Of a stretch of DNA of 64,000 nt, positions 37,221 to 47,544 are shown piece by piece (position 1 is the first letter of the stretch; each line of letters begins with the position of its first letter). The stretch spans positions 268,310 through 332,309 of the forward strand of contig NZ_JAFGZD010000007.1 of assembly GCF_017165765.1 (NCBI RefSeq). Reading direction: 5' to 3'. The translations under genes and the position numbers were made by a program. The notes below the pieces were generated by a model. The model ran no database searches. It was not told the DNA's origin and saw nothing but the letters and a program-made list of their open reading frames with translations. Source of the stretch: Pseudomonas capsici (GTDB lineage: Bacteria > Pseudomonadota > Gammaproteobacteria > Pseudomonadales > Pseudomonadaceae).

Positions 37221-39944
37221 TCAGAAGTGATAGGTCATGCGGGCGAACAGCGTGCGGCCCAGCGGATCGGCATAGCGCGGGTCGTAGCCGGACTGGAAGT
37301 TGTAGGCCTGATTGGAGAATGGCGGATCGCGGTCGAACAGGTTGCGGATCCCGGCGTCCACATCCAGCACCTTGTCGAAGGTATGCCCGACCGAAAGGTC
37401 CCAGAGCGTATACGACGCCACCCGGGCGTTGGTGGTGCGGTCATAGTCGTTGTAACCGCTGGTGAAGCGGTTGGTGAGGGACGCGCGGCTGTTGCCCAGC
37501 GACCATGTACCGGTCAGGACATGTTTCCAGCGCGAGATCACGCCATCGCCCTGGAAGTCCCCGACCTTGTCGGTGTAAGGGCCGTCGATGATGTTCTGGT
37601 AGTCGTAGCGGGTCACATAGGTGCCGGTCATGCCCAGGCCGAACTGGCCGTACGGCGTGTTCGGGAAGCGATAGTCCAGGGTGACGTCCACACCATTGGT
37701 CTTGACGATGCCCAGGTTCGCGTTGCCGGTCACGATATTGGCGATCGAACCATCCGGGTTGCGGATGAAGCGGTCGGCGTAGGTGGTAGGGTCGTCGAAG
37801 ACGGTCGATTCAGGGAACGACTGAATCTGGTTGGAGATGTGAATCCACCAGAAATCCAGGCCCATGGAAAGGTTGCTGACCGGCTGGTAGACGAAGCCCA
37901 GTGTCACGTTGCGGGCCTTTTCGGGAGCCAGCTCGGTATTGCCGCCACTGTTGTTGAGAAACTGCTGATTGCAATCGCGTCCGGCATTACCGCCAGGCTG
38001 CACGGTACCGCCTGCGCACAGGGTCGGGTCGTTGTAGTAACCCTGGGTGAAGCTCAGGCTGCGCGGCGCATAAAGCTCATACAGAGAAGGCGCGCGGAAG
38101 CCCTCGCTGTAGGCGCCTCTGACCACCAGTTGCTTGAACGGCTGGAAGCGGAACGAGTATTTGGGGTTGGTCGTGCTGCCGAAGTCGCTGTATTTGTCGT
38201 GACGAATGGCAGCGCTCAGTTCCAGGCTGTCGAGGACCGGAACGTTCAATTCGGCGTATTGGGCCTTTACGCTGCGGTCGCCCGACACACTGCCGGCCGC
38301 GTCGGCCCCCAGGCTGCTGACGTCATTGACGAAGGCTTCGTACTCCTGATGCATTTTCTCCTTGCGGTATTCGCCGCCCAGCGCCAGGCCGGCCGGTCCG
38401 GCACCAAACCAGTCACCGATTTCCCGGCTGATACGGGCGTCGATACCGACCACCCGGCCCACGGCGCTTGAGTACTGGCCATGGTATTCGTTGGCATCGA
38501 TCAATGCCTGGCCTGCCGCGGTCTGCGGACCGAATGGGTTGATGATGCCGTTGGCCAGACCGGCGATCATGGCCGCATCGCTGATATAGCCGTTGGTGAG
38601 TGAGGAAATGACCTTGTTCTGGTTGTATGACGCGCCGACGCTGTAGTCCCAGCCGCTGACCATGCCATCGAAGCTCAGCAGAAAGCGCTGGCTGGTGTTC
38701 TGGTCGCTGGAACCCCGTGGCCCGGCTGCGGTTTCCCGCCATGCGGTATCGATGGGCTGTGTCGGGTCGAGCACGAAACTGGTCGGCAAGGGCGTGATGC
38801 CGTTGCCGGGGTAGTAGGGCGACGAAGCATCCAGCGAGAGGCCGGTCAGGGGCGCTGGACCGATGTCGGTGTGGTTATTGTTGCGGGCCCAGAAGTATTC
38901 CAGGTTGACGTTGTGGTCGTCCGCCAGCTTGCCGGTGGCCTTGCCGAAAAAGGAAGTTTTCTCGGTCTGTGGAATCAGGTCGATGTATTCGCGGGTGCTG
39001 AACCGGCAGATGCCGTTGCTGGCGATCAGGCTGGGCCCGTTGCAGTTGCCACCGGCCAGCGGATTCGTGCCATTGTTGCCTTGGTAGTAGTTGCCGGGGA
39101 AGGCGGTCCCTGAGGTCTGGTTAAGACCGCGTCCCGGCACATAATCCCTGGCGAATGACCGGTCGTTGGCATCCAGGTTCTGCTGCTTGTTGTAGTTGAA
39201 GACGCCCATGACATTGAAGCGGTCTTCTTCAAGGTCACCGAAGCCCCAACTGGCGCTCATGTCCTTGGTGGCCCCGCCGCCACTGTTGGTGGGGGTTTCG
39301 CCGCCCAGGCTCAAGGTGCCGTCGGTCATGGACTTCTTGGTGATGAAGTTGATGACCCCGCCGATGGCATCAGTGCCGTACAGCGCAGAGGCGCCGTCAC
39401 GCAGCACTTCCACCCGGTCGATGGCAGCAAACGGGATCATGTTCAGGTCGATGGCGCTGCCGTTGGGCGTGCCGACACCCGACAGGGCGTTGTTCGCCAG
39501 ACGGCGTCCGTTGAGCAGCACCAGCGTCTTGTTGGCGCCAATCCCGCGCATGTCGGCGTAGGACGCGCCGCCCGTTCCGGCACCGACCGAGCCGGCACTG
39601 TTGTTGATCGACTGGCTGCCGGTGATGCGCTGGACCATTTCCTGAGTGGTGGTCACGCCCTGTTTCTTCAGGTCATCGGCGCGCAGGATGGTGATGGGCA
39701 CGGCCGTCTCGGCATCGACCCTGCGGATCGCCGAACCTGTGACTTCGACACGCTGCAACTGGGTCGTGGCGGGCACGACGGCGGCGCTGGAGGAGACGCT
39801 TGTACTGCTTGTGTCCGCATCGACGGCATCGGCCGCCTGAGCACCGCTCATGCCCATGGCCAGTGCGCAGAGCAGCGCACGGGGATGGCGCCGTACCGCA
39901 ATGGCGAGGGGGTTGAGGGTGCAACCGGGAAGATTCATCAGCAT
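37221..39944 (-). CDS. TonB-dependent outer-membrane receptor
   Basis: A 907-residue receptor. After a signal peptide (residues about 15-45, ending SGAQAADA) and an Ala/Ser/Thr-rich linker comes the plug domain (VEVTGSAIRRVDAETAVPIT, then LLNGRRLANNAL and VEVLRDGASALYGTDAIGG, quoted in parts), then a 22-strand barrel ending in the aromatic terminus LFARMTYHF. The plug style (GSxIRRVDAET, many Asn-rich loops) is that of receptors for peptides, glycans or plant compounds more than siderophores. It follows tonB-exbB-exbD on the same strand, with a 192-base gap after exbD. Start 39944 has GGAAA upstream. Confidence 0.9.
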   Translation of the reverse strand: MLMNLPGCTLNPLAIAVRRHPRALLCALAMGMSGAQAADAVDADTSSTSVSSSAAVVPATTQLQRVEVTGSAIRRVDAETAVPITILRADDLKKQGVTTTQEMVQRITGSQSINNSAGSVGAGTGGASYADMRGIGANKTLVLLNGRRLANNALSGVGTPNGSAIDLNMIPFAAIDRVEVLRDGASALYGTDAIGGVINFITKKSMTDGTLSLGGETPTNSGGGATKDMSASWGFGDLEEDRFNVMGVFNYNKQQNLDANDRSFARDYVPGRGLNQTSGTAFPGNYYQGNNGTNPLAGGNCNGPSLIASNGICRFSTREYIDLIPQTEKTSFFGKATGKLADDHNVNLEYFWARNNNHTDIGPAPLTGLSLDASSPYYPGNGITPLPTSFVLDPTQPIDTAWRETAAGPRGSSDQNTSQRFLLSFDGMVSGWDYSVGASYNQNKVISSLTNGYISDAAMIAGLANGIINPFGPQTAAGQALIDANEYHGQYSSAVGRVVGIDARISREIGDWFGAGPAGLALGGEYRKEKMHQEYEAFVNDVSSLGADAAGSVSGDRSVKAQYAELNVPVLDSLELSAAIRHDKYSDFGSTTNPKYSFRFQPFKQLVVRGAYSEGFRAPSLYELYAPRSLSFTQGYYNDPTLCAGGTVQPGGNAGRDCNQQFLNNSGGNTELAPEKARNVTLGFVYQPVSNLSMGLDFWWIHISNQIQSFPESTVFDDPTTYADRFIRNPDGSIANIVTGNANLGIVKTNGVDVTLDYRFPNTPYGQFGLGMTGTYVTRYDYQNIIDGPYTDKVGDFQGDGVISRWKHVLTGTWSLGNSRASLTNRFTSGYNDYDRTTNARVASYTLWDLSVGHTFDKVLDVDAGIRNLFDRDPPFSNQAYNFQSGYDPRYADPLGRTLFARMTYHF

Positions 39945-40136
39945 GGTAATTTCCGACTTATTCCAGACGTTATTGAAATGGCCTTGTGAGCCCTCTTTTC
40001 CCGATGCGGTTGTGCCCATCAGGAGTTTCACTTCTTCCTTTCCGGCAAGCCGCTCCCCTCCAGGGGCTTTGCGGCCCACGGACGAACGTGCTCACGGGAA
40101 TGCGGTCAACAGGCTTCGCGCGGCGAAGCCCTCATG

Positions 40137-40538
40137 TCATTTCGATGTCATGACGGATATCTTCGTAATGCCCGATCGCTCGATCGAGGCCATGGCCTTG
40201 GCCACCTGGCCATAGTTCACGGCCGTATCGGCCTGCAACTGGACGCGGATTTCCGGGTCTTTGGCCTTCTCGTCCTGCAGGCTTCTTTCCAGCAGTTCGG
40301 GGGCAATTTCAGATTTGGCCAGATAGAATTTGCCGTCCTGATCGACGCTGACCACCACCGGGTCTTTCTTTTCGGCCGGTGCCACCGAGTCGGTCTTGGG
40401 TAGGTTGACCTTGATCGCATTGGTCATCAGCGGTGTGGTGACGATAAACACCACCAGCAGCACGAGCATCACATCCACCAATGGCGTGACGTTCATTTCG
40501 CTGAGCACTTCATCGCTGTCCTGGTTGGAAAAGGCCAT
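40137..40538 (-). CDS. exbD: Biopolymer transport protein ExbD
   Basis: A 133-residue protein with one N-terminal helix (PLVDVMLVLLVVFIVTTPL) containing the essential membrane Asp, and a periplasmic domain (VVVSVDQDGKFYL). With ExbB it uses the proton gradient to energise TonB. Its start overlaps the last base of exbB. Confidence 0.94.
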   Translation of the reverse strand: MAFSNQDSDEVLSEMNVTPLVDVMLVLLVVFIVTTPLMTNAIKVNLPKTDSVAPAEKKDPVVVSVDQDGKFYLAKSEIAPELLERSLQDEKAKDPEIRVQLQADTAVNYGQVAKAMASIERSGITKISVMTSK

Positions 40539-41245
40539 TAGCTTGCCTCCCGAACGGAATGGTTGTGGCGGGTGGCGATGGGTTGACGCGTGACGGCGAA
40601 GGCGCTGCGCTGGGCGAGCGAATCGAAGTCATGGGCGAAGTCGTCCATGTCGGCCACGGCCAGCTTCAGGCGGCGCAGGAAGAAGTTGTAGATCAGCACC
40701 GCTGGCACCGCGACGGCGATCCCGACCCCGGTGGCAACCAGCGCATGGCCGATGGGGCCTGCCACCGCTTCCAGGCTGGCCGAACCGGTGAGACCGATAC
40801 TTTGCAGCGCCTCCATGATCCCCCAGACCGTACCGAACAGGCCGATGAAAGGTGCGGTGCTGCCGATACTGGCCAGAATCGCCTGGCCGTTTTCCAGTGC
40901 CCGGCGTTCTTTCTGAATCTGTTGGCGCAGATTGCGTTCCAGGCGGTCGGAACGGTTGATGGTGTGGGCCAGTTGCTGGGTGGTACGAGGTGCGTCTTCG
41001 ACCGCCATCGCTTCAAAGCCGCTGTTGGCGATACGGGCCAGTGCGCCCGGATACTGGGAAGCGTGTTCGGCTGCCGTCAGCAGGTCTGGGGCACTCCAGA
41101 AAGCCTGGGTGAACTGTTTGTTCTGGGATTTCTGCCTCATGTACTGCGCCGACTTGATCAGCAACAGGGCCCAGCTCAATACGGAAAACAGAATGAGTGC
41201 CCAGAGCACGGCCGGGACAATCATGGAAGAAAGCGATGCGTTCAT
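40538..41245 (-). CDS. exbB: Biopolymer transport protein ExbB
   Basis: A 235-residue MotA/TolQ/ExbB family protein with three membrane helices: about residues 10-30, 130-150 (LASIGSTAPFIGLFGTVWGIM) and 170-195 (GIAVAVPAVLIYNFF). The long cytoplasmic loop lies between the first two. It forms the pentameric stator around ExbD. In operon tonB-exbB-exbD. Confidence 0.94.
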   Translation of the reverse strand: MNASLSSMIVPAVLWALILFSVLSWALLLIKSAQYMRQKSQNKQFTQAFWSAPDLLTAAEHASQYPGALARIANSGFEAMAVEDAPRTTQQLAHTINRSDRLERNLRQQIQKERRALENGQAILASIGSTAPFIGLFGTVWGIMEALQSIGLTGSASLEAVAGPIGHALVATGVGIAVAVPAVLIYNFFLRRLKLAVADMDDFAHDFDSLAQRSAFAVTRQPIATRHNHSVREAS

Positions 41246-41295
41246 GGTTTACACCTCACCAGCTTGAATAAAGTTGTCGGTTGTTATCCGCCGGA

Positions 41296-42123
41296 TCATT
41301 CCGGAAGCTTGAAGTCGATGGTCTGTGTCGCGAAGCCTTCGATAGGCGTGTCACCACGTTTGGCCGGGATGAACTTCCAGTTGCGCACGGCTTCCACGGC
41401 GGCTTCGTCCAGAACCGGTTTGCCGCTGGATTGGGTCACCTCGACACTGCCGGCCCGGCCATTGGCCAGAACCTTGATGCGCAGAATCACGCGCCCTTCC
41501 CAACTGCGTCGCAACGCCAGGCCCGGGTACTCGGGCGGCGGATTGCCAAGGCTGGCGAGCCCTGAAACGGCTGCACTTTCCTTGACCGGCGCCGCAGGTG
41601 CTGGAGGAGCGGGCGAAGGTGTCGGCGGTGCCGGGGTACTCGGGGCACTGGGCGCAGGCGGTGTCGGCGGCGCGGGTGGCCTTGGCTTTTGTACGGGCTC
41701 CGGTTTCTTGACCGGCTTGGGTTTTTCAACTTTCGGCTTTTCCACCGGTTTGGGCGGTGGCTTGACCGCGTCCGGGTCCTCAACCGGTTTCTCGGGCTCG
41801 GGCTCAGGGGGCGGAGGTGGCGGCGCAGGTGGAGGTGGCTCCGGAGGCGGCGCTTGCGGTGTCGGTGGTGTCGGGCTGGTCAGCTCGATCGTCATTTCCG
41901 GAACCTGGGGCGCAACTTCCGGAAGCTCGGCTTTGGCAGTCTGCATGTACCACCAGACCGCACCGTGAATAAGTACCGAAGCGGCAATCAACAAGAAAGC
42001 CTGCGGCTTATTCAAACTGCCAGGTCGTGAGTTATTGGTTGTAAACGGAATACTCTGCCATGCCGTGGGAACTTCACCGGGCAATGGATCAGGGACCGAT
42101 TTCAGGGTTGCCGCATCATTCAT
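41296..42123 (-). CDS. tonB: Energy transducer TonB
   Basis: A 275-residue TonB. One membrane helix (residues about 45-65, FLLIAASVLIHGAVWW), a very long Pro/Glu/Lys-rich spacer that crosses the periplasm (residues about 80-185, with repeated PPPPP and KPVEKPK units) and the C-terminal domain (YPGLALRRSWEGRVILRI, AVEAVRNWKFIPAKRG). ATG 42123 has GGGAGC; an earlier in-frame ATG is not needed. It probably serves the adjacent receptor. Confidence 0.93.
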   Translation of the reverse strand: MNDAATLKSVPDPLPGEVPTAWQSIPFTTNNSRPGSLNKPQAFLLIAASVLIHGAVWWYMQTAKAELPEVAPQVPEMTIELTSPTPPTPQAPPPEPPPPAPPPPPPEPEPEKPVEDPDAVKPPPKPVEKPKVEKPKPVKKPEPVQKPRPPAPPTPPAPSAPSTPAPPTPSPAPPAPAAPVKESAAVSGLASLGNPPPEYPGLALRRSWEGRVILRIKVLANGRAGSVEVTQSSGKPVLDEAAVEAVRNWKFIPAKRGDTPIEGFATQTIDFKLPE

Positions 42124-43279
42124 TAAAGCTCCCTCGGAATAGTTGAAGGGCAATAAAAGTCCGTTCAAACATTTCGTGAATGTTCAAATACTGGAGGGCT
42201 GCACATTTAACAGGCGCACGGTTCCGTGGAGCTGCAAGTCAGGCTCAATCGGATAAAAACGGTTTACGGATTATGAAGATGGCATTGAGCGTCCTTTTTC
42301 TTATCGCGTACCTGAAGGTAGCGAGGGTTCCTGAAGGCTAGTTAGCAACCGCTATGCCAGAAACTTTCAGGAAGTGGTCTGTAATGGCTGAAATAGAGCG
42401 GATGTCGCATTCATGTAATTTTTTATCGAATCCTCGGAAAATCTGAGTTGTGCCCACTGTTTATCAAGGGGTGAGGCCATCAAGTTGAGGGCGAAAGAAT
42501 ACCCTCTGTTTTTTCAGACGATATCAAAAAGACACCAGTTAAAATCCGGCCGACGGCATGCACCAATGTTGTATGAGTCGAGTCAAGTTGGTGCAGTTAA
42601 TAATCAAGGGCTCACAGAACATTCTCCCTGGTGAAAGATGAAGTGTTTTTAAAATCTTTATAAAAAGCAGGCAAAGTCCGAGCGCCCACTCTGAAAGAGT
42701 GGTGGCTATTTGGAACTAAATGATGGATTGTCGGACGAAATCCACTTTATCTAGTTGAGTAATTATTCTCCTCTGAACCTGCCGATAGACCGCTGATAAA
42801 AGAAAGTGTATGAGTCGGAAAATACAAAACGGGAACGTGAATACTCACGTTCTCGGTGCACTAGTGATTCAGGAAAAAGACAGGTCGCTCAGGGCGACAG
42901 AAGGTCCATGCAGGGACGGGCTCGGTGGCGGGGCGAGCGGCGGGGTAGAAAAGACAGCGAGCGCTTATAGGGCACGAATGGATCTCCTTATCTGAAGACA
43001 CACGACTTTTGATCGGGTCTTTGCACTGTTTATGGACGCTGTGGCATCCGGTGACTGCACCGTGGTGCGCGATGGGCGCTTTCCCTGCAGTAAAACCAGT
43101 GATTTTCTGGTACGAGTGTTCCACTAGGAAGAAATGTGCCAACTTGTGTCTTTTTGTAACGGCGGACATACAGATCGTCGCACAGGGGATACCAAAGGAT
43201 CATCCACGAGGCAGACGACGGAACCCGAAAGACCCTGAGGACACTCACCAGCACCTAAACGTGCACGGAGCGCTCTGAA
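42124..43279. other. Long intergenic region with predicted RNA structure
   Basis: No convincing coding gene is seen in 1156 bases. On the plus strand TATAAA (42659-42664) precedes a nested structure: outer stem GTCCGA/TCGGAC (42676-42681 with 42731-42736) enclosing CCACTCT/AGAGTGG (42686-42702). A further perfect hairpin GAACGTGA/TCACGTTC is at 42833-42852. This could be an untranslated leader for the chemoreceptor or a small RNA. The tonB promoter must also lie here; no clear Fur box was found. Confidence 0.4.
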
Positions 43280-44863
43280 ATGGTCAACTGGTTCGCAGGT
43301 ATGCTGGGCAATATCAGTGTCAGATCGAAATTGATCCTGGGGTTTGTCAGCGTTCTGCTGCTGACGACCCTGATCGCTGCTTTCAGTTGGGTGGAAATCA
43401 ATATCCTGCGCGAGCGGGGCGAGAAGCTGGCGTCCATTTCTCAGCTCAATGAAATGGTGCGCGACATGCGCATTGCCAAGCTGGGCTATGCCTTGCATCC
43501 AGAAACGGGTCGAGCCGCTGCGGTACTCAAGGCGAACGACAACCTGGAATCGCATTATGAAAGGATCAGAAGCCTGCTGAATGCACCGGCGGACCTGGCT
43601 CTGGTCTTTCGCTCCATGGAGACGACCGAGCGTTATCGCGATCATTTCAAGGATTTTGTCCGGGCCACCGAGGACCATGACGCCGCGAAGCTCAAGCAGA
43701 TCCAGTATGGCCTGGACACGGAAGTGGCCAGCCTGTTTGAAACCAGTCGGCAATTACTGGTCAACCAGACGGCCAAGCGCGATGAAGATGTCGCCGAAGC
43801 CAAGTTTCTGCTCATCGTGTTTGCGAGCATTGCCCTGACGCTCGGCGCGCTGGCGGCCTGGCTGATTACCCGGATGATTGTCGGACCGTTGATGGAAACC
43901 CTGCAGGCTGCCGAACGGGTGGCTGCCGGTGACCTGAGTGCCGATATTCCGGTCAATCGCAAGGACGAACTGGGCCTTCTGCAAACCAGCATGCAGCGTA
44001 TGACAGTCAACCTGCGCGACCTGATTGGCGGTATTCGTGACGGCGTCGTGCAATTGGCCAGTGCTTCCGAACAGCTCTCGGCGGTCACCGAGCAAACCAC
44101 CGCAGGCGTTACCAGCCAGAAGAGCGAGACGGACCAGGTTGCGGTCGCCATGAACCAGATGGCCGCCACTGTCCAGGAGGTGGCCCGCAACGCCGAAGAT
44201 GCTTCCCACGCTGCTATCGCGGCCCATGACGAGGCTCGCAAGAGCGATGAGGTCGTGCTTCAGGCCATCGACCAGATCGGGCGTCTGGCAGAGGAAGTCA
44301 ATCATTCGACCGATGCCATGAACGACCTGAGCCGCGAAAGCGACCAGATCGGTACGGTGCTGGATGTGATCAAGTCGGTCGCCCAGCAGACCAACCTCCT
44401 GGCCCTCAACGCCGCCATTGAAGCTGCGCGGGCAGGTGCTGCCGGTCGCGGTTTTGCCGTGGTTGCTGACGAAGTTCGCAGCCTGGCTCAACGAACCCAG
44501 GCATCCACAGAGGAAATCGAAGGGCTGGTCAGCAGCCTGCAGAATGGTGCCCGGAAAGTCGCCGCTTTCCTCGGTAACAGCCTGTCATTGAGCAAAAGCA
44601 GTGTGGAGCTGACTCGTCTTGCCGGGAGCTCATTGATGAACATCAGTCGCTCGGTTTCCACCGTCGAACAGATGAACACCCAGATCGCCGCAGCCGCCGA
44701 ACAACAGAGCATCGTCGCCGATGAAATCAACCGTCGGGTCGTGAATGTGCGAGTGATCTCTGAACAGACCTATGTCGCCAGCGGTGAAACCGCCATGTCC
44801 AGCACCGAACTGGCAAGGCTGGGCGGCAGCTTGCAGGCGAGTGTAGGGCGCTTCAGATTCTGA
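43280..44863 (+). CDS. Methyl-accepting chemotaxis protein
   Basis: A 527-residue receptor of classical layout: first membrane helix at residues about 12-34 ([20 protein letters not shown]), a periplasmic four-helix-type sensor of about 145 residues, second helix at about 180-205, HAMP ([20 protein letters not shown]) and the signalling coiled coil with the tip [18 protein letters not shown] near residue 368. The ligand is unknown. GGAG lies ten bases before the ATG. It begins after a 1.15-kb non-coding leader region. Confidence 0.93.
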   Translation: MVNWFAGMLGNISVRSKLILGFVSVLLLTTLIAAFSWVEINILRERGEKLASISQLNEMVRDMRIAKLGYALHPETGRAAAVLKANDNLESHYERIRSLLNAPADLALVFRSMETTERYRDHFKDFVRATEDHDAAKLKQIQYGLDTEVASLFETSRQLLVNQTAKRDEDVAEAKFLLIVFASIALTLGALAAWLITRMIVGPLMETLQAAERVAAGDLSADIPVNRKDELGLLQTSMQRMTVNLRDLIGGIRDGVVQLASASEQLSAVTEQTTAGVTSQKSETDQVAVAMNQMAATVQEVARNAEDASHAAIAAHDEARKSDEVVLQAIDQIGRLAEEVNHSTDAMNDLSRESDQIGTVLDVIKSVAQQTNLLALNAAIEAARAGAAGRGFAVVADEVRSLAQRTQASTEEIEGLVSSLQNGARKVAAFLGNSLSLSKSSVELTRLAGSSLMNISRSVSTVEQMNTQIAAAAEQQSIVADEINRRVVNVRVISEQTYVASGETAMSSTELARLGGSLQASVGRFRF

Positions 44864-44876
44864 GGTGACGGGCGTT

Positions 44877-45158
44877 TCATTCGGGCTGGGTCGGCTGGTC
44901 GGCAACCAGCCCGATCCGTTTGCGCCAGAACCAGGTCAGCATCAGCACGCCGGTTAGCGCAATGGGTGTCATCAGGCAGATTGGCATCAGGCTTTTCGTG
45001 TAGAGCGACACCCCGGCCATCAGCACCATCATCGAAACGGCACCCATGACCTTCGCCCGATAGCGGGCGCGATAGAAATCCATCCGATAGCGTTCCAGGC
45101 TTTTGCGCTGCTGCTCGCGCATGTGTCGGGATCTGGCTGATTGTTTCTTCATCTTCAT
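44877..45158 (-). CDS. Small two-helix membrane protein, unknown
   Basis: A 93-residue protein, start MKMKKQSARSRHMREQ. A strongly basic N terminus (residues 1-35) is followed by two hydrophobic helices (VMGAVSMMVLMAGVSLY and MPICLMTPIALTGVLML) and a short tail. No family is recognised. It converges with the chemoreceptor (13-base gap). The ribosome site is weak, so the exact start is uncertain. Confidence 0.6.
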   Translation of the reverse strand: MKMKKQSARSRHMREQQRKSLERYRMDFYRARYRAKVMGAVSMMVLMAGVSLYTKSLMPICLMTPIALTGVLMLTWFWRKRIGLVADQPTQPE

Positions 45159-45551
45159 TATTGCAGGGTCATCCGTGGTCTGGGCGCAGGAGCATTGTCT
45201 TGCGCTGTGCTCCCTCATGCCTACACTGACATCGTTTTTTTTCAGAGCCCTGATCGGAACGCGTCTGCTTCAGGACGCGAAATACGAAGATGTTTCATCG
45301 AACGGGGCTCATAAAAGGTATAACTGGTGGCCTGCCCTGCGTATTATCGCTGTTTTAGTCGTTGAGCGGACCTGCATAGCCTCGGTGTACAATTCCTCTT
45401 CGAGGATGTACCGCGTACAGAGATGGCAAAAAGGTATTACGGCACCCCCGGTGCAGAGCGCAGGGGAGGCTGGGCCATTGGTTTTCGTAGCGACTGCCGA
45501 TCGATGAATTCTTATTCAGCGCCAATCAGAAAATATAGCGGAGCATGTGAA
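45159..45551. other. Intergenic promoter region of the glycan cluster
   Basis: About 390 bases without a convincing gene between a divergent small gene and the fdtA-like gene. TACAAT-type sequences are present (GTGTACAATTCC near 45385-45396), so the cluster promoter may lie there. No ops element for RfaH was found. Confidence 0.4.
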
Positions 45552-45962
45552 GTGAGCATGATGAAATGGATTGACTTTCCCAGTCTGGGCGATGAACGAG
45601 GAGGGTTGGTCGCTCTGGAAATCGGTATGGAAAAAGCAATACCTTTTGATATTAAGCGCGTTTATTACATCTATCGAACCGGCGAAGGCGTCAGTCGCGG
45701 ATATCATGCCCACCGTAATCTGAAACAAGTTGCGATCTGCGTTGCCGGACAGTGCCGGATGGTGCTGGACAACGGCAAGGTCCGTGAAGAAACCGTGATG
45801 GACAGTCCTACCAGAGGGCTGCTGATCGAAAGCATGGTCTGGCGTGAAATGCATGACTTCAGTGACGACTGCATACTTCTGGTGCTTGCCAGCGAGCATT
45901 ATGACGAATCTGATTACATCAGAAATTATGATCGCTTTCTCACGGAGATAGAGAATGTCTGA
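45552..45962 (+). CDS. dTDP-4-oxo-6-deoxyhexose 3,4-ketoisomerase (FdtA/QdtA-like)
   Basis: A 136-residue cupin of the WxcM/FdtA type, which shifts the keto group of dTDP-4-keto-6-deoxyglucose to C3. The signature is complete: [43 protein letters not shown] (catalytic His pair) and [27 protein letters not shown], quoted as parts. The GTG at 45552, with GGAG nine bases upstream, is the best start; ATG 45558 is an alternative. The stop overlaps the acyltransferase start by eight bases. Which of FdtA (Fuc3N) or QdtA (Qui3N) applies cannot be told by eye. Confidence 0.88.
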   Translation: MSMMKWIDFPSLGDERGGLVALEIGMEKAIPFDIKRVYYIYRTGEGVSRGYHAHRNLKQVAICVAGQCRMVLDNGKVREETVMDSPTRGLLIESMVWREMHDFSDDCILLVLASEHYDESDYIRNYDRFLTEIENV

Positions 45963-46419
45963 GATTCACGCTCTGGCCGATGTCAAAAGTTCGGACATTG
46001 GTAGTTCCACGCGTATCTGGCAATACTCCGTTGTTCTGGCGGGCGCGGTTATCGGTCGTAACTGTAATATCTGTGCCCATACGCTGATCGAAGGCGATGT
46101 CGTCGTAGGGGACAATGTTACGGTCAAATCGGGTGTCTTCCTGTGGAGCGGCACTCGTATCGAAGACAACGCTTTTATTGGTCCCAATGCAACTTTCACC
46201 AACGATCCAATGCCCAGGTCGAAAGTATATCCCGATGCTTTTCAGGGCATCACGGTCAAGGCCGGTGCAAGTATTGGTGCCAATGCAACATTGCTGCCGG
46301 GCATCACCATCGGTCGCAATGCAATGGTAGGGGCAGGTTCTGTGGTCACGAAAGACGTGCCTGACAGCGCTGTTGTAGTAGGCAACCCGGCAAGAATTAT
46401 CAGGTACCTGGACAAATGA
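45955..46419 (+). CDS. Hexapeptide acyltransferase (FdtC/QdtC-like)
   Basis: A 154-residue left-handed beta-helix transferase with repeated hexapeptides ([21 protein letters not shown] and later [20 protein letters not shown], in parts), ending [12 protein letters not shown]. It probably N-acetylates the dTDP-3-amino-3,6-dideoxyhexose made by its two neighbours. It overlaps both of them (8 and 4 bases), so the three are one translational unit. Confidence 0.9.
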   Translation: MSEIHALADVKSSDIGSSTRIWQYSVVLAGAVIGRNCNICAHTLIEGDVVVGDNVTVKSGVFLWSGTRIEDNAFIGPNATFTNDPMPRSKVYPDAFQGITVKAGASIGANATLLPGITIGRNAMVGAGSVVTKDVPDSAVVVGNPARIIRYLDK

Positions 46420-47540
46420 TCAGCTTTCTGGATTTGAAGAAAATCAATTCGACGATGCGCGAAGAATTGATCGAGTCGTGTACCCGTGTCATTGATTCGG
46501 GCTGGTACATCGGCGGTAATGAACTGTCGACTTTTGAAGAAAGTTTTGCAGCCTACAGCGGTAGTCGGCATTGCATTGGCGTTGCCAACGGCCTTGATGC
46601 GCTGAACCTGACATTGCGTGCCTGGAAAGAGCTGGGGAAACTCAAGGATGGCGATGAAGTCATCGTTCCAGCCAACACCTACATCGCCAGTGTTCTGGCA
46701 ATTACCGAAAATCGCCTGGTGCCGGTTCTGGTCGAGCCCGACGCGCGCACCTATAACCTGTGCCCAGTCAATGCCCGGGCTGCGGTGACTTCCCGGACTC
46801 GTGTCCTCATGCCAGTTCATCTGTACGGGCAATTGTCCGACATGACAGCGTTGATGGCGCTGGCCGAGGAAAAGGGGCTTCTGGTGCTGGAAGACTCTGC
46901 ACAGGCTCATGGCGCCAGCGTCAATGGCCGAAGGGCAGGGAGCTGGGGCGATGCTTCGGGATTCAGTTTCTATCCGGGAAAAAACCTGGGAGCCCTGGGC
47001 GATGCGGGCGCTGTCACCACGGACGACGACGAACTGGCCAAGGTTCTGCGCGCACTGCGTAACTATGGTTCCCATGAGAAATACAAGAATCTCTATCAGG
47101 GCGTGAACAGCCGCCTGGATGAGATTCAGGCAGCCATGCTGAGCGTCAAGCTCAAGTATCTGGATGACCAGACTGCGCGCCGCCGGGAAATTGCCAGGCT
47201 GTATATGGAGGGCATCGACAACCCGGCCGTAGAACTGCCACTTTCCACCGGCACTTGCCCGCTGTCGCTGGACAGCCATGTCTGGCATCTGTTCGTCGTT
47301 CAATGCCGGCAGCGTGACTTGTTGCAGAAGCATCTGGCCGCACAAGGCATTCAGACCATCATTCACTACCCGATTCCTGTCCATCAGCAGCAGGCTTACA
47401 AGGAACTGAATGGCAACAGCTATCCGGTGACCGAGAAGATCCACCAGCAAGTCCTGAGTTTGCCAATGAGTCCTGAAATGACATCGGCTGAAGTCGAACT
47501 GGTCATCGCAGCCGTTAATAATTTTTCTTGCGAAGAGTGA
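46416..47540 (+). CDS. DegT/DnrJ/EryC1/StrS sugar aminotransferase (FdtB/QdtB-like)
   Basis: A 374-residue PLP enzyme that aminates the 3-keto sugar nucleotide. Seen: [41 protein letters not shown] with the PLP-contacting Asp, and the Schiff-base Lys in [15 protein letters not shown] (about residue 189), then RNYGSHEKY and [14 protein letters not shown]. Third gene of the aminosugar trio; rmlA/rmlB, which supply the substrate, are not in view. Confidence 0.92.
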   Translation: MISFLDLKKINSTMREELIESCTRVIDSGWYIGGNELSTFEESFAAYSGSRHCIGVANGLDALNLTLRAWKELGKLKDGDEVIVPANTYIASVLAITENRLVPVLVEPDARTYNLCPVNARAAVTSRTRVLMPVHLYGQLSDMTALMALAEEKGLLVLEDSAQAHGASVNGRRAGSWGDASGFSFYPGKNLGALGDAGAVTTDDDELAKVLRALRNYGSHEKYKNLYQGVNSRLDEIQAAMLSVKLKYLDDQTARRREIARLYMEGIDNPAVELPLSTGTCPLSLDSHVWHLFVVQCRQRDLLQKHLAAQGIQTIIHYPIPVHQQQAYKELNGNSYPVTEKIHQQVLSLPMSPEMTSAEVELVIAAVNNFSCEE

Positions 47541-47544
47541 CTCA

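Noticed and set aside
42810..42995. 61-codon frame, possible small peptide (Gly-rich)
   Set aside because: Poor ribosome site, overlaps a perfect hairpin and has no conserved pattern; more likely non-coding.
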